DNA of 64,000 nucleotides from Sinorhizobium garamanticum (GTDB lineage Bacteria > Pseudomonadota > Alphaproteobacteria > Rhizobiales > Rhizobiaceae). Positions 19,955-31,818 of the stretch are shown in pieces. The translations under genes and the position numbers were made by a program. The stretch spans positions 4,037,001 through 4,101,000 of the forward strand of contig NZ_CP120373.1 in the NCBI RefSeq assembly GCF_029892065.1, given 5' to 3'. The number at the start of each line of letters is the position of its first letter. Position 1 is the first letter of the stretch. The notes beneath the pieces were generated by a model, which was given only the letters and a program-made list of their open reading frames with translations, made no database searches and was not told the origin of the DNA.

Positions 19955-21396
19955 AAGAAGGTCCGGGCCGCAACTTCCGCGGCGCTTCCAAGCGGTCCGC
20001 CGATCAGCACGTACCCGAGAACGAACAGACCGGAGAGGCCGAAGACAAGGCGCAGCTCGCCGGCAGTGCGCGCGAATTCACCCTTGGCTTCATCGAACCA
20101 CATGACCTTGATGACGCGCAGGTAATAATAGGCACCGACGACAGACGCGAGTACGCCGATGATCGCGAGCGCGTAGAGATGCGCCTCGATTGCGGCGACG
20201 AACACGAAATACTTCGCGAAGAAGCCTGCGAGCGGCGGGATGCCTGCTAGCGAGAACATCAGGATCGTCAGAGCCGTTGCCATAAACGGATTGGTCTGCG
20301 AGAGGCCAGCAAGGTCGTCGATATTCTCGACGTGCTCACCTTCCTTGCGGCGCATGGCGAGAATGCAGGCGAAGGTGCCGAGCGTCATGATCATGTAGAT
20401 CAGCATATAGAGGATCACGCCGCGCACGCCGGCCATCGAACCGGCCGCAAGACCGACCAGCGCATAGCCCATGTGACCGATCGAGGAGTAGGCCATCAGC
20501 CGCTTGATGTTCCTCTGACCGATTGCCGCGAAAGCGCCGAGCAGCATGGAAGCGATCGAGATGAAGACGATGATCTGCTGCCAATCGGCGACCACCGGTT
20601 CGAAGGCGTTGATGACGATGCGAACGAGGATCGACATCGCCGCGACCTTCGGTGCGGCCGCGAAGAAGGCGGTGACCGGGGTCGGTGCACCCTCATAGAC
20701 GTCCGGCGTCCACATGTGGAACGGAACTGCGGAAATCTTGAAGGCAAGGCCCGCGAGGATGAAGACCAGGCCGAAAACGAGGCCCAGCGAGCGACCTTCC
20801 GTCGTCAGTGCCACAGCGATCTCGTCGAAACCGGTATGACCGGTGAAGCCGTAGACGAGCGACATGCCGTAGAGCAGCATGCCCGACGACAGGGCACCGA
20901 GAACGAAGTATTTCAAGCCGGCTTCGGTCGAACGGATACTATCACGATTGATCGCCGCCACGACATAGAGCGCCAGCGACTGCAGTTCCAGCGACAGGTA
21001 GAGCGAGATGAGATCGTTGGCGGAGATCATCAGCAGCATGCCGAGTGTCGCCAGCACCAACAGCACCGGAAACTCGAAGCGGTCGATCTGGGTCGAACGG
21101 GCATGGCCGACGGTCATCACCATTGCCGTAATCGAGCCGATCAACGCCAGGACCTTCATGAACTTGGCGAAAGGATCGGAAAGGAAGGCGCCGCCATAGG
21201 CCTCACCCTCGCCCGTATTCAGGACGAGCCACAGGCCGGCAATGATTAGCAGTGCGACGGCAAGTCCGGTTACGGTTGGTGTGGACGACCTTTCGCTCGA
21301 AAAGACGCCGATCATCAACAGCACCATCGCGCCGGCCGCGAGGATCAGCTCGGGAACCGAGAGTTGCAGGCTTGCAAAGAGGGTTTCAGCAGTCAT
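19951..21396 (-). CDS. nuoN: NADH-quinone oxidoreductase subunit N
   Basis: A 481-residue, strongly hydrophobic, antiporter-like membrane subunit of complex I. It has about 14 helices, with the conserved Lys/His region [22 protein letters not shown] and [16 protein letters not shown]. It is one of the three proton-pumping paralogues with NuoM and NuoL. It is last of the 14 nuo genes here and its stop overlaps birA. Confidence 0.97.
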   Translation of the reverse strand: MTAETLFASLQLSVPELILAAGAMVLLMIGVFSSERSSTPTVTGLAVALLIIAGLWLVLNTGEGEAYGGAFLSDPFAKFMKVLALIGSITAMVMTVGHARSTQIDRFEFPVLLVLATLGMLLMISANDLISLYLSLELQSLALYVVAAINRDSIRSTEAGLKYFVLGALSSGMLLYGMSLVYGFTGHTGFDEIAVALTTEGRSLGLVFGLVFILAGLAFKISAVPFHMWTPDVYEGAPTPVTAFFAAAPKVAAMSILVRIVINAFEPVVADWQQIIVFISIASMLLGAFAAIGQRNIKRLMAYSSIGHMGYALVGLAAGSMAGVRGVILYMLIYMIMTLGTFACILAMRRKEGEHVENIDDLAGLSQTNPFMATALTILMFSLAGIPPLAGFFAKYFVFVAAIEAHLYALAIIGVLASVVGAYYYLRVIKVMWFDEAKGEFARTAGELRLVFGLSGLFVLGYVLIGGPLGSAAEVAARTFF

Positions 21397-21415
21397 GTCC
21401 AGTCACGTCCTGTGG

Positions 21416-22927
21416 TCATTGCACCGAAAGCGCAACGTCTTGCGCTGCCTGCAGGGCTGCGGAGTAGTTGTTGACGAGCAGATCCACGGAGGCCGCTGTC
21501 GCATCGAATACCGGTGCCGGATAGATACCGAAGAAGATCGTCAGGATCACCAGCGGATAGAGGATAAGCTTCTCACGTGCCGACAGATCGAGGAGCGCCT
21601 TCAGGCTTTCCTTCTCGAGCGCACCGAAAATCACCCGGCGATATAGCCAGAGCGCATAGGCGGCCGAGAGGATGACGCCGCTGGTCGCAAACATGGCGAC
21701 CCAGGTATTGGCGCGGAAGGCACCCACCAGCGTCAGCACTTCGCCGACGAAGCCCGAGGTGCCGGGAAGGCCGACGTTCGCCATGGTGAAGACCATGAAG
21801 GCGACCGCGTATTTCGGCATGTTGTTGACGAGGCCGCCATAGGCGGCAATCTCGCGGGTGTGCAGGCGGTCATAGACGACGCCGACGCAGAGGAAGAGAG
21901 CGCCCGAGACGACGCCGTGCGACAGCATCTGGAAGATGGCGCCCTGTACGCCCTGCGTATTCGCGGCAAACGTGCCCATGGTCACATAGCCCATGTGCGC
22001 CACCGAGGAATAGGCGATCAGCTTCTTGATATCGGTCTGCATCATCGCCACCAGCGAGGTGTAGATGATCGCGATGATCGACAGCGTGAAGACGAACGGC
22101 GCGAAATAATCCGAAGCGAGCGGGAACATCGGCAGCGAGAAGCGCAGGAAGCCGTAGCCGCCGAGCTTCAAGAGGATGCCGGCCAGAATGACCGAGCCGG
22201 CGGTCGGGGCCTGAACGTGCGCGTCCGGAAGCCAGGTGTGAACCGGCCACATCGGCATCTTCACCGCGAAGGAGGCGAAGAAGGCGAGCCACAACCAGGT
22301 CTGCATCTCGCGCGGGAACTTGTAGGTGAGCAGTTCGGTCATGTCGGTCGTGCCGGCCTGCCAGTACATCGCCATGATGGCGAGCAGCATCAGCACCGAG
22401 CCTAACAGCGTGTAGAGGAAGAACTTATAGCTCGCATAGACGCGATCCCTGCCGCCCCAGACGCCGATGATGATGAACATCGGAATGAGGCCCGCTTCGA
22501 AGAACACGTAGAAGAGCACGATGTCGAGCGAGACGAAGACGCCGAGCATCAGCGTTTCCAGGATCAGAAACGCAATCATGTATTCCTTCAGGCGCTTCTC
22601 GATCGTCAGCCAGCTCGCCAGCACGCAGAACGGCATCAAGAGCGCGGTCAGCGGAACGAACAGGACGGAGATGCCATCGATGCCCAGGTGATAGGAGATG
22701 CCGGAGCCAAGCCACTCGCGCTTCTCGATCATCTGGAAGCCCGGGTTCGAGGCGTCGAACTGATACCAGATGTAGAGCGACACGGCGAAGGTGAAGATCG
22801 TCGTCAGCAGCGATACGTTCAGGATGTTGCGGCGTCCGTAGACGCTGTCTTCCCTTGTCAGCAAGAGAAGCAGAACGCCGACGAGCGGCATGAAGGTGAC
22901 CGCGGAAAGTACGGGCCAATCGGTCAT
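21416..22927 (-). CDS. nuoM: NADH-quinone oxidoreductase subunit M
   Basis: A 503-residue antiporter-like proton-pumping subunit. Signature segments are [20 protein letters not shown] and [16 protein letters not shown], with a conserved Glu in the N-terminal third. ATG 22927 overlaps the nuoL stop (TGATG), indicating coupled translation; the nine codons before it in frame are nuoL's end and are not part of the family. Confidence 0.97.
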   Translation of the reverse strand: MTDWPVLSAVTFMPLVGVLLLLLTREDSVYGRRNILNVSLLTTIFTFAVSLYIWYQFDASNPGFQMIEKREWLGSGISYHLGIDGISVLFVPLTALLMPFCVLASWLTIEKRLKEYMIAFLILETLMLGVFVSLDIVLFYVFFEAGLIPMFIIIGVWGGRDRVYASYKFFLYTLLGSVLMLLAIMAMYWQAGTTDMTELLTYKFPREMQTWLWLAFFASFAVKMPMWPVHTWLPDAHVQAPTAGSVILAGILLKLGGYGFLRFSLPMFPLASDYFAPFVFTLSIIAIIYTSLVAMMQTDIKKLIAYSSVAHMGYVTMGTFAANTQGVQGAIFQMLSHGVVSGALFLCVGVVYDRLHTREIAAYGGLVNNMPKYAVAFMVFTMANVGLPGTSGFVGEVLTLVGAFRANTWVAMFATSGVILSAAYALWLYRRVIFGALEKESLKALLDLSAREKLILYPLVILTIFFGIYPAPVFDATAASVDLLVNNYSAALQAAQDVALSVQ

Positions 22928-24942
22928 CAGAAGGAACTCCCGAGCATCATCCATGTAACGAGCGCAGCGATGCCGATCAGCATGGCGAACGCGTAGTGAT
23001 AAAGGTAACCGGTCTGCAGCCGCACGACGCGATCGGTCACATCGAGAACACGCGCCGCAACACCATTCGGTCCGAAGCCGTCGATCACCCGGCCGTCACC
23101 CTCCTTCCAGAGGAAGGTTCCGAGACGCTTGGCGGTACGGACGAAAAGGAAATCGTAGAGTTCGTCGAAATACCACTTGTTGAGCAGGAACTGGTAGAGG
23201 CCACGGTGCTGCTCCGCGAGGTACTTCGGCGTCTCCGGCGAGCGGATGTACATGTACCAGGCGGTGTAGAGACCAAGCGCCATGGCCACGAACGGGCTCC
23301 ACCGCACCCACAGCGGAACGTGGTGGTATTCCTCGAGAATTTCATTTTCCGGCAGCGTGAAGAGAGAGCCCCTCCAGAACTCGACATAGTAATGGCCGAA
23401 GAAATAATCGTGGAACAGGAATCCCGCGAAGAGCGCGCCGGCGGCCAGGATATAGAGCGGTACCAGCATCACCTGCGGCGATTCATGGACGTGATGCATG
23501 ACGTCCGAAGAAGCCCGCGGCTTGCCGTGGAAGGTCATGAAAGTCAGACGCCACGAATAGAAGCTCGTGAACAGAGCGGCGATTACCAGAAGGATAAAGG
23601 CGAAGCCGGAGACAGCGCCATGCGAGGCAAAGGTGGACTCGATGATCGCATCTTTCGAGAAGAAGCCGGCCGTGCCGATGGCGGTTCCCGGAATACCGAC
23701 GCCGGTCAGCGCGATCGTGCCGACGAACATCATCCAGTAGGTGACGGGGATGTGCGTGCGCAACCCGCCCATGTAGCGCATGTCCTGCTCGCCATCGACG
23801 GCGTGGATCACCGAACCGGCGCCAAGGAACAGGAGCGCCTTGAAGAAGGCGTGCGTGAAGAGGTGGAAGATGGCAGCGCCATAGGCGCCGACGCCGAGTG
23901 CCACGAACATGTAGCCGAGCTGCGAGCAGGTCGAATACGCGATGACGCGCTTGATGTCGTTCTGCACGAGGCCGACCGTCGCGGCGAAGAAGGCGGTGAT
24001 CGCACCGATCAGGGTGACGACGGTCAGCGCATCCGGCGACAGCTCGAAGAGCGGCGACATGCGGGCGACGAGGAAGACACCGGCGGTGACCATGGTTGCG
24101 GCATGGATGAGGGCCGACACCGGTGTCGGGCCTTCCATGGCGTCCGGTAGCCAGGTGTGCAGCAGGAACTGCGCCGACTTGCCCATCGCGCCCATGAAGA
24201 GCAGCAGGCAGGTGGCTGTCAGGGCATGCGCCTTGTCGAGCTGCATGCCGAAGAGGTTGATGACCGCCTCTCCTGCGCCTGCCCCGGCAGCCGCTGCCTC
24301 GGCACCTTCAGCCGGCAGATAGCTCTGCGCGGCAGCAAAGACGGTCTCGAGGTTGATCGAGCCGAAAAGGACAAAGACCAAGAAGATGCCGAGCGAGAAG
24401 CCGAAGTCGCCGACACGGTTGACGATAAAGGCCTTGATCGCCGCAGCGTTGGCCGAAGGCTTCTTGTACCAGAATCCGATCAGCAGATACGACGCCAGAC
24501 CGACGCCCTCCCAGCCGAAGAACATCTGCAAGAGGTTGTCGGCCGTTACCAGCATCAACATCGCGAAGGTGAAGAGCGACAGATAGGCGAAGAAGCGCGG
24601 ACGGTTCGGATCGTGGTGCATGTATCCGATCGAATAGACGTGCACCAGCGACGAAACCGTATTCACGACGACGAACATGACCGCCGTCAGCGTGTCGACG
24701 CGGAAAGCCCATTCGACATCGAAGCCACCGGACTGGATCCAGCGCAACACCGAGACCTTGATCATTTCCTCTTCGCCAAGCGCGACGTTGAAGAAAACGA
24801 GCCAGGACAGCGCGAGCGCGATGAGCATCAGACCACTGGTCACGTATTCGGATGCCTTGGCGCCGATCTGCGTGCCGAGGAGGCCGGCGATCAGGAAGCC
24901 GATCAGAGGCAGAAAGACGATAGCCTTGATGATGGTGTCCAT
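22927..24942 (-). CDS. nuoL: NADH-quinone oxidoreductase subunit L
   Basis: A 671-residue subunit, the distal proton pump of complex I. Segments [40 protein letters not shown] and [16 protein letters not shown] are diagnostic. The long C-terminal part holds the lateral amphipathic helix that runs along the membrane arm. It follows nuoK by 7 bases. Confidence 0.97.
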   Translation of the reverse strand: MDTIIKAIVFLPLIGFLIAGLLGTQIGAKASEYVTSGLMLIALALSWLVFFNVALGEEEMIKVSVLRWIQSGGFDVEWAFRVDTLTAVMFVVVNTVSSLVHVYSIGYMHHDPNRPRFFAYLSLFTFAMLMLVTADNLLQMFFGWEGVGLASYLLIGFWYKKPSANAAAIKAFIVNRVGDFGFSLGIFLVFVLFGSINLETVFAAAQSYLPAEGAEAAAAGAGAGEAVINLFGMQLDKAHALTATCLLLFMGAMGKSAQFLLHTWLPDAMEGPTPVSALIHAATMVTAGVFLVARMSPLFELSPDALTVVTLIGAITAFFAATVGLVQNDIKRVIAYSTCSQLGYMFVALGVGAYGAAIFHLFTHAFFKALLFLGAGSVIHAVDGEQDMRYMGGLRTHIPVTYWMMFVGTIALTGVGIPGTAIGTAGFFSKDAIIESTFASHGAVSGFAFILLVIAALFTSFYSWRLTFMTFHGKPRASSDVMHHVHESPQVMLVPLYILAAGALFAGFLFHDYFFGHYYVEFWRGSLFTLPENEILEEYHHVPLWVRWSPFVAMALGLYTAWYMYIRSPETPKYLAEQHRGLYQFLLNKWYFDELYDFLFVRTAKRLGTFLWKEGDGRVIDGFGPNGVAARVLDVTDRVVRLQTGYLYHYAFAMLIGIAALVTWMMLGSSF

Positions 24943-24949
24943 AGCCCTG

Positions 24950-25258
24950 TCAGCCCTTCATCGTGTTGATGTCTTCGACGTCGATCGAGCCGCGGTTGCG
25001 ATAGAAGACGACGAGAATTGCAAGTCCGATGGCCGCTTCGGCGGCCGCCACCGTCAGAATGAACAGCGCGAAGACCTGGCCGGTGATGTCGTTCAGGAAG
25101 GCCGAGAACGCCACCATGTTGATATTGACCGCAAGCAGGATGAGCTCGACCGACATCAGGATGATGATGACGTTCTTCCGATTGAGAAAGATGCCGAAGA
25201 CGCCGAACGTGAATAGAATGGCGCTAACGGTCAGATAGTGGGAAATTCCGATTTCCAT
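24950..25258 (-). CDS. nuoK: NADH-quinone oxidoreductase subunit K
   Basis: A 102-residue protein with three transmembrane helices. It carries the two intramembrane Glu residues of the family ([12 protein letters not shown] and [13 protein letters not shown]), part of the proton path next to the Q-site arm. It lies 7 bases before nuoL. Confidence 0.96.
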   Translation of the reverse strand: MEIGISHYLTVSAILFTFGVFGIFLNRKNVIIILMSVELILLAVNINMVAFSAFLNDITGQVFALFILTVAAAEAAIGLAILVVFYRNRGSIDVEDINTMKG

Positions 25259-25285
25259 GCGTGTAGTCCTCGACCTAGCGTCCGA

Positions 25286-25900
25286 TTAGATGCCCTGTCC
25301 CGGCTTGACCGTGATCACTTCGACGGCTGTCTCGGGTGCGCGGGCAACCTGCCGCGGAATGCTTTGGCGCTTGATGTTCTCGCGGTGGCGCAGCGTCAGC
25401 ACGATGGCGCCGATCATGGCGACGAACAGCACGAGCCCCGCGATTTGGAAGAAGTAGATGTAATGCGTGTAGAGAACGTCGCCGAGGGCGGCTGTATTGG
25501 TGCGTTCGTTTACCGGCGGGATCGGCATCGCGATACCCTTGGCGATTTCCGGCGAGAACGTCGTGCCGCCCACGACGATGATGAGTTCGGCCGCAAGGAT
25601 CAATCCGATCAGCGCGCCGATCGGCGCATATTCAAGCACACCTGCGCGCAACTCTGCGAAATCGATGTCGAGCATCATGACGACGAACAGGAACAGAACC
25701 GCCACCGCGCCGACATAGACGACGAGCAGGATCATTGCCAGGAACTCGGCCCCCGTCAGCAGGAAGAGCCCCGCCGCGTTGAAGAAGGTCAGGATCAGGA
25801 ACAGAACCGAATAAACCGGGTTCTTCGATGCAATGACCATGAATGCCGATGCCACCGCAATGAAGGCAAAGAGATAGAAAAAAAGAACCTGCAGACCCAT
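25286..25900 (-). CDS. nuoJ: NADH-quinone oxidoreductase subunit J
   Basis: A 204-residue membrane subunit with about five helices. The segment FLILTFFNAAGLFLL, then the conserved Tyr/Gly run LLVVYVGAVAVLFLFVVMM, is typical. ATG 25900 (MGLQVLFFYLFAF) is chosen because the 33 in-frame codons upstream are hydrophilic and atypical, and AAGG sits before this ATG. The 144 bases between nuoI and nuoJ are longer than most spacers here. Confidence 0.94.
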   Translation of the reverse strand: MGLQVLFFYLFAFIAVASAFMVIASKNPVYSVLFLILTFFNAAGLFLLTGAEFLAMILLVVYVGAVAVLFLFVVMMLDIDFAELRAGVLEYAPIGALIGLILAAELIIVVGGTTFSPEIAKGIAMPIPPVNERTNTAALGDVLYTHYIYFFQIAGLVLFVAMIGAIVLTLRHRENIKRQSIPRQVARAPETAVEVITVKPGQGI

Positions 25901-26044
25901 GATCGGTGCCTTTTTCGTCTTGCTCGGCGTGAAGGCGCCTGCCCCCACTCCACGGGCAAAGCCGGACATGGTCCGGCCAGAGCCCAATACCTGTTTCACA
26001 TGCGCCCCTCTTAAGCGGCGCGATACAGCGTCACGCAGATAGCC

Positions 26045-26536
26045 TCAGCGGTAGGGCGAGTCCATCGCGATGTTGCGCGCGATTTCCCGTTCCCACCGGT
26101 CGCCGTTGGCGAGGAGCTTTTCCTTGTCGTAGTAAAGCTCTTCGCGCGTTTCGGTGGCGAATTCGAAGTTCGGTCCTTCGACGATGGCGTCGACCGGACA
26201 AGCTTCCTGGCAGAACCCGCAATAAATGCACTTCACCATGTCGATGTCGTAGCGCACCGTGCGGCGCGTGCCGTCATTGCGGCGCGGGCCGGCCTCAATG
26301 GTGATTGCCTGGGCAGGACAGATCGCCTCGCACAGCTTGCAGGCGATGCAGCGCTCTTCCCCGTTCGGATAACGGCGAAGCGCATGCTCGCCGCGGAAAC
26401 GCGGGCTGACCGGTCCTTTTTCGAAGGGATAGTTCAGCGTCGCCTTTGGCCTGAAGAAATAGCGCATGGACAAAAAGAACGCGCCGACGAATTCCTTGAG
26501 GAACAGCGAGCTGACGGCTTGCGAAAGACCGGCCAT
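26045..26536 (-). CDS. nuoI: NADH-quinone oxidoreductase subunit I
   Basis: A 163-residue ferredoxin-like subunit with two 4Fe-4S motifs, [12 protein letters not shown] and [12 protein letters not shown], carrying clusters N6a and N6b in the peripheral arm. An amphipathic N-terminus sits against the membrane. Two ATGs are adjacent (26539 and 26536); GGAGG lies 6 bases before the second and only 3 before the first, so the second is preferred. Confidence 0.96.
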   Translation of the reverse strand: MAGLSQAVSSLFLKEFVGAFFLSMRYFFRPKATLNYPFEKGPVSPRFRGEHALRRYPNGEERCIACKLCEAICPAQAITIEAGPRRNDGTRRTVRYDIDMVKCIYCGFCQEACPVDAIVEGPNFEFATETREELYYDKEKLLANGDRWEREIARNIAMDSPYR

Positions 26537-26600
26537 CATTTACCTCCAAACTTGCCGGCTTCAGAGACGCCAGCGGTATGCAGCGAAGCTCGTGCGGACA

Positions 26601-27644
26601 TCAAGCCCACCCCATCAGCTTCAAAACGAATGCGACTATGACGACCATGCCGAGTGAGAGCGGAAGGAAGACCTTCCAGCCGAGACGCATCAACTGGTCG
26701 TAGCGGTAACGCGGCACGAAAGCCTTGACCATCGCGAACATGAAGAACACGAACGAGGCCTTCAGTACGAACCAGACGATGCCCGGGACCCAGTTCAGGA
26801 ACCACACGTCGAGCGGGGGAAGCCAGCCGCCGAGGAACAGGATCGTCGTCAGCGCGCACATCAGGCAGATCGCCGCGTATTCGCCGAGCATGAACATCAT
26901 ATACGGAGTCGAGCCGTATTCGACCATGAAGCCGGCGACGAGTTCGGATTCGGCTTCGGGCAGATCGAAGGGCGGACGGTTCGTCTCGGCAAGAGCCGAG
27001 ATGAAGAACACGATAAACATCGGGAAGAGTGACAGCCAATGCCAGTCGAGGAACGACGCCGGCAGGCCGATCATCGTTCCGGGGCCGTCGGTCTGCGCAG
27101 TGACGATATCCGTCAGGTTGAGCGAGCCGACGCAAAGCAGAACCGTCACGATGACGAAGCCGATCGAGACTTCGTAGGACACCATCTGCGCGGCGGAGCG
27201 CAAGGCGCCGAGGAAGGGATACTTCGAGTTAGACGCCCAGCCGCCCATGATGATGCCATAAACTTCGAGAGAAGATATGGCGAAGACGAAGAGGATGCCG
27301 ACGTTGATGTTCGCGATCACCCAGTTCGCGTTGAGCGGAATGACCGCCCAGGCAGCAAGCGCAAGCGTGACCGAGACCAGTGGCGCAAGAAGGAAGATCG
27401 TCTTGTTCGCACCAGCCGGAATGACCGGCTCCTTGAACACGAACTTCAGGAGGTCGGCGAAGGACTGGAACAATCCCCAAGGACCGACCACATTCGGGCC
27501 GCGGCGCATTTGCACGGCAGCCCAGATCTTGCGGTCGGCGAGCAGAATGTAAGCGATGAAGACCAGCAGCGCGACCAGAAGCAGCAACGACTGGGCGATC
27601 ATGATGATCGCAGGCCAGAGATAGGTCGAAACGAAAGCGTCCAT
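26601..27644 (-). CDS. nuoH: NADH-quinone oxidoreductase subunit H
   Basis: A 347-residue subunit with about eight transmembrane helices that forms the quinone-entry channel with NuoB and NuoD. Diagnostic segments are [22 protein letters not shown] (given in part), [20 protein letters not shown] and the following GFMVEYGS. It lies 20 bases after nuoG. Confidence 0.97.
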   Translation of the reverse strand: MDAFVSTYLWPAIIMIAQSLLLLVALLVFIAYILLADRKIWAAVQMRRGPNVVGPWGLFQSFADLLKFVFKEPVIPAGANKTIFLLAPLVSVTLALAAWAVIPLNANWVIANINVGILFVFAISSLEVYGIIMGGWASNSKYPFLGALRSAAQMVSYEVSIGFVIVTVLLCVGSLNLTDIVTAQTDGPGTMIGLPASFLDWHWLSLFPMFIVFFISALAETNRPPFDLPEAESELVAGFMVEYGSTPYMMFMLGEYAAICLMCALTTILFLGGWLPPLDVWFLNWVPGIVWFVLKASFVFFMFAMVKAFVPRYRYDQLMRLGWKVFLPLSLGMVVIVAFVLKLMGWA

Positions 27645-27664
27645 GATACTCTATTCCCTCGCGC

Positions 27665-29746
27665 TCATTCCGCCGCAGCTTTGAAATTGTTGCGTGCCAA
27701 AGCCGAGCATTCGGCCATAACGGCGGAAGCGCGCGCTATCGGGTTCGTCAAATAGAAGTCTTTGACCGGAGACGCAAACGCGGATTTCGCCATCTCACCT
27801 GCTTTTTGCGCGAGTGCGGCAATTTCATCGCTGTTGCCGGCTGCGATTGCATCGATCTCGGCGAAATGCGGATGCGCCGCGTAGAGTTTCGCACGCAATT
27901 CACCAAGCGAATCAAAGGGCAACTTCCGGCCGAGCACATCGGAGAGCGCACGGATGATGGCCCAGTCCTCACGCGCATCGCCCGGGGCGAAGCCCGCGCG
28001 GCTGCCAATCTGTACCCGGCCTTCGGTGTTCACCCAGGTCCCAGACTTTTCGGTATAGGTCGCGCCCGGCAGAATGACATCGGCTGCATGTGCGCCGTTG
28101 TCGCCATGCGAACCAATATAGACGGTGAGGCCGGTTTTGCGCGTCGAAAGGTCGATCTCATCCGCGCCGAGCAGGAACAGCACGTCGGCGCCGGCGACCA
28201 TCTCCGCGGCCGACTTGCCGCCCTTGCCTGGGACGAAGCCAAGATCGAGACCGCCGACGCGCGAGGCGGCGGTATGAAGTACGGCAAAGCCGTTCCAGTC
28301 CGCGTTAACCGCGCCAACCGCAACCGCGAGCTTTGCCGCGTTGGCGAGGACAGCGGCGCCGCCCTCTCCTGCCAGCGCGCCCTGGCCGACGATGATCAGC
28401 GGCCGTTCAGCCTTCTTCAAGGTCGCGAAGAACTTGGCCTTGCCGGAAACGAGTTCGGCAAGCGTTTCGCTTCCCGCGCCGAGATATTCGTATTCGTAGC
28501 GCAGCTCGCTCTGTTCGCCGATCACGGCGATCGGGAAATTACCCATGCGGTAGCGCTTGCGGATACGCGCATTGAGCACGGACCCTTCGAAGCGCGGATT
28601 GGAGCCGATGATAAGCAGCGCATCGGCGCTTTCGATGCCCTGGATCGTCGGGTTGAAAATGTAGCTGGCGCGGCCGAGCGACGGGTCGAGCGCGGCACCA
28701 TCCTGTCGGCAGTCGATATTCTCAGAGCCGAGCGACGCGACGAGCTCCTTCAGAGCGTACATCTCCTCGACGGAAGCGAGGTCGCCGGCGACCGCACCGA
28801 TCTTGTCGCCCGAGGTGTTTGCCACGGCAGCCTTGATCGCCTGGAACGCATCGCTCCAGCTTGCGGGCTGTAGACGGCCATCCTTCTTGACGTAGGGACG
28901 GTCGAGACGCTGTGTCTTCAAACCATCCCAGATGAAGCGCGTCTTGTCGGAGATCCACTCCTCGTTGATGTCCTCGTTGACGCGCGGCATGATGCGCATC
29001 ACTTCGCGGCCGCGCGTGTCGACGCGGATCGCCGAGCCAAGTGCGTCCATGACGTCGACCGACTCGGTCTTGTTCAGCTCCCAAGGACGGGCCGTGAAGG
29101 CGAAGGGCTTCGAGGTCAGGGCGCCGACCGGGCAGAGGTCGACGACGTTGCCCTGCAGTTCGGAGGTCATCGCCTGCTCGAGATAGGTGGTGATCTCGGC
29201 GTCCTCGCCGCGACCGATGAGGCCGAGCTCGGCAATGCCCGCGACTTCCGTCGTAAAGCGGACGCAGCGCGTGCAGTGGATGCAGCGGTTCATCACCGTC
29301 TTGACCAACGGGCCGATGTACTTGTCCTCGACCGCGCGCTTGTTTTCCTGGTAGCGCGAGCTGTCGATGCCGAAGGCCATGGCCTGGTCCTGCAAGTCGC
29401 ACTCGCCGCCCTGGTCGCAGATCGGGCAGTCGAGGGGATGGTTGATCAGCAGGAACTCCATCACGCCTTCGCGCGCCTTCTTGACCATCGGCGTGGTCGT
29501 GAAGACTTCCGGCACCTCGCCGTTCGGGCCGGGACGCAGATCGCGCACGCCCATGGCGCAGGAGGCTGCCGGCTTCGGCGGTCCGCCCTTCACTTCGATC
29601 AGACACATGCGGCAGTTGCCGGCCACCGAAAGCCGCTCATGGAAACAGAAGCGCGGAACCTCGGCGCCGGCCTCTTCACACGCCTGAAGCAGGGTGAAAT
29701 GATCCGGGACCTCGATCTCTTTTCCGTCGACTTTCAGCTTTGCCAT
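27665..29746 (-). CDS. nuoG: NADH-quinone oxidoreductase subunit G
   Basis: A 693-residue iron-sulfur subunit. It has an N-terminal 2Fe-2S ferredoxin domain (C-x10-C-x2-C type, FCFHERLSVAGNCRMC), the His-Cys3 cluster region HPLDCPICDQGGECDLQD, a 4Fe-4S motif CIHCTRCVRF, and a C-terminal molybdopterin-oxidoreductase-like domain without the cofactor. It carries several clusters of the electron wire. ATG 29746 is preferred over a TTG four codons upstream. Confidence 0.96.
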   Translation of the reverse strand: MAKLKVDGKEIEVPDHFTLLQACEEAGAEVPRFCFHERLSVAGNCRMCLIEVKGGPPKPAASCAMGVRDLRPGPNGEVPEVFTTTPMVKKAREGVMEFLLINHPLDCPICDQGGECDLQDQAMAFGIDSSRYQENKRAVEDKYIGPLVKTVMNRCIHCTRCVRFTTEVAGIAELGLIGRGEDAEITTYLEQAMTSELQGNVVDLCPVGALTSKPFAFTARPWELNKTESVDVMDALGSAIRVDTRGREVMRIMPRVNEDINEEWISDKTRFIWDGLKTQRLDRPYVKKDGRLQPASWSDAFQAIKAAVANTSGDKIGAVAGDLASVEEMYALKELVASLGSENIDCRQDGAALDPSLGRASYIFNPTIQGIESADALLIIGSNPRFEGSVLNARIRKRYRMGNFPIAVIGEQSELRYEYEYLGAGSETLAELVSGKAKFFATLKKAERPLIIVGQGALAGEGGAAVLANAAKLAVAVGAVNADWNGFAVLHTAASRVGGLDLGFVPGKGGKSAAEMVAGADVLFLLGADEIDLSTRKTGLTVYIGSHGDNGAHAADVILPGATYTEKSGTWVNTEGRVQIGSRAGFAPGDAREDWAIIRALSDVLGRKLPFDSLGELRAKLYAAHPHFAEIDAIAAGNSDEIAALAQKAGEMAKSAFASPVKDFYLTNPIARASAVMAECSALARNNFKAAAE

Positions 29747-29860
29747 CTTCGCACTCAATCCTGTCTTCCGTCCGCCTGCCTCTCGGCGGCAGACAATTCC
29801 TTTACAGCCACGCCGCTTGCTGGCGATGGCCGCCGAGGGTCATCGCCTCTTAATCCTTCA

Positions 29861-30496
29861 TCACGCGCCCTTGAGCGCCTTCGCCTGCCCCACCCAATCG
29901 TCGCGCAGGATGCGGCCATCGAAGCCGAGTTCCTTATCCAGCCGTGCCACTTCCGCCTCGTTCCAGGCGGCGATGTCGGCAAAGCGGCGAATGCCCCTGG
30001 CGTTCAAGAGCTGCTCAAGCTTCGGACCGATGCCGGAAATCCGCTTGAGGTCATCGGCACCGACCAGCTTTTCTGCCTTGGCCGGCGCCTTCGCCTTCGG
30101 CTTGGACGCCTTGGAAGACCGCGCCGCAACGGGAGCCGGCGAGGCTTCCGGAGCTTGCTGTACCACCCGCTTAGCCGGTGCAGGCGTTGGCTTCGGCGAT
30201 GTGGCCTGTGGCTGTTGCGGAACCGAGGTGCCCTTCTGCATCGCACCGACAGCGCCCTGCATGGCGCCGAACATGATACCGGCGATGTGGCTCGAGAGGC
30301 CAAAACCAAGTGCCGTTGCGGCGGCGACAGCTGCCGTCGGATGCGCCATCAGCGGGTGCAGCGGAAGGTTCGGCATGTTTTTCATCCATTCGGCCATGCC
30401 GAACGGATCGGCCGGGTCGACGCCGAGGGATCGCGCAAATGGAACGACTACGTCGGCCTTTTCCATGCTCTGTCCATCCTTACGTGTCCCGGCCAT
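29861..30496 (-). CDS. Nuo-operon protein with hydrophobic segment and C-terminal helix-hairpin-helix domain
   Basis: This 211-residue protein is not a standard complex I subunit. Residues 50-80 are moderately hydrophobic and Gly/Ala rich (HPTAAVAAATALGFGLSSHI). A Pro/Ala/Lys-rich linker (about 90-140) follows, then a 70-residue C-terminal domain with the helix-hairpin-helix-like LKRISGIGPKLEQLL. That domain is closely similar to the C-terminal extension of NuoE in the same operon. It lies between nuoF (6-base gap) and nuoG. An internal ATG at 30466 is an alternative start. A role in complex I assembly or stability is plausible from context only. Confidence 0.75.
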   Translation of the reverse strand: MAGTRKDGQSMEKADVVVPFARSLGVDPADPFGMAEWMKNMPNLPLHPLMAHPTAAVAAATALGFGLSSHIAGIMFGAMQGAVGAMQKGTSVPQQPQATSPKPTPAPAKRVVQQAPEASPAPVAARSSKASKPKAKAPAKAEKLVGADDLKRISGIGPKLEQLLNARGIRRFADIAAWNEAEVARLDKELGFDGRILRDDWVGQAKALKGA

Positions 30497-30502
30497 CGGT
30501 CG

Positions 30503-31807
30503 TTACTCCGCTGCTTCGAGCACCGCGCCGTGTGACGTGGCGTTGCGTGTGTATTCGTCGATGCGCTTTTCGATCTCCGGACGGAAGTTGCGGATGAGGC
30601 CCTGGACCGGCCAGGCGGCCGCATCGCCAAGCGCACAGATGGTGTGGCCCTCGATCTGCTTCGTCACATCGAAAAGCATGTCGATCTCGCGCTTCTGAGC
30701 GCGACCTTGCACCATGCGTTCCATCACGCGCCACATCCAGCCGGTACCCTCGCGGCACGGAGTGCATTGGCCGCAGCTCTCATGCTTGAAGAATGCCGAG
30801 ATGCGGGCGATCGCCTTGATGATGTCGGTGGACCTGTCCATGACGATCGCGGCGGCGGTACCGAACGACGACTTGACCTCGCGCAGGCCGTCGAAGTCCA
30901 TCGGGCAGTCGATGATGTCTTCAGCCTTGACGACCGGGCACGATGCACCGCCCGGAATGACGGCCAAGAGGTTGTCCCATCCGCCGCGGATGCCGCCCGC
31001 ATGCTTTTCGATCAGCTCGCGGAACGTGATGCCCATCGCCTCTTCGACGGTGCACGGCTTGTTGACGTGACCGGAGATCATGAACAGCTTCGTGCCGACA
31101 TTGTTCGGGCGGCCGATGGAGGAGAACCAGCTGGCGCCGCGACGCAGGATGGTCGGCGCTACCGCGATCGATTCGACATTGTTGACGGTGGTCGGGCAGC
31201 CGTAGAGACCCATATTTGCCGGGAACGGCGGCTTCAGGCGCGGCTGCCCCTTCTTGCCCTCGAGGCTTTCGAGCAATGCGGTTTCTTCACCACAGATATA
31301 GGCGCCGGCGCCGTGGTGGACGTAGATGTCCATGTCCCAGCCGTGCTTGTTGTTCTTGCCGAGCAGACCCGCGTCATAGCATTCGTCGATCGCCGCCTGC
31401 AGCGCCTCGCGCTCGCGGATATATTCGCCGCGCACGTAGATGTAGGCGGTGTTGGCGCCCATGGCGAAGCTCGCGACCAGACAGCCTTCGATCAGCGTAT
31501 GCGGATCGTGGCGCATGATGTCGCGATCCTTGCAGGTGCCGGGCTCCGACTCGTCGGCGTTGACCACCAGATAATGCGGCCGTCCGTCGCTTTCCTTTGG
31601 CATGAACGACCACTTCAGCCCGGTCGGGAAGCCGGCGCCACCGCGCCCGCGAAGGCCGGAAGCCTTCATTTCGTTGATGATCCAGTCGCGGCCCTTTTCC
31701 AGGATTTGCTTGGTGCCATCCCAGTGTCCGCGCGCCATCGCGCCCTTCAGGGACTTGTCCTTGAGGCCGTAGAGATTGGTAAAGATGCGGTCTTCATCTC
31801 TTAGCAT
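30503..31807 (-). CDS. nuoF: NADH-quinone oxidoreductase subunit F
   Basis: A 434-residue NADH-oxidising subunit. It has the FMN/NADH glycine-rich site [15 protein letters not shown] (about 54-68), the Glu-rich [10 protein letters not shown] segment, and the N3 4Fe-4S motif [15 protein letters not shown]. It takes hydride from NADH to FMN and passes electrons to the cluster chain. It lies 11 bases after nuoE. Confidence 0.97.
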   Translation of the reverse strand: MLRDEDRIFTNLYGLKDKSLKGAMARGHWDGTKQILEKGRDWIINEMKASGLRGRGGAGFPTGLKWSFMPKESDGRPHYLVVNADESEPGTCKDRDIMRHDPHTLIEGCLVASFAMGANTAYIYVRGEYIREREALQAAIDECYDAGLLGKNNKHGWDMDIYVHHGAGAYICGEETALLESLEGKKGQPRLKPPFPANMGLYGCPTTVNNVESIAVAPTILRRGASWFSSIGRPNNVGTKLFMISGHVNKPCTVEEAMGITFRELIEKHAGGIRGGWDNLLAVIPGGASCPVVKAEDIIDCPMDFDGLREVKSSFGTAAAIVMDRSTDIIKAIARISAFFKHESCGQCTPCREGTGWMWRVMERMVQGRAQKREIDMLFDVTKQIEGHTICALGDAAAWPVQGLIRNFRPEIEKRIDEYTRNATSHGAVLEAAE

Positions 31808-31818
31808 GGTTCACCTCT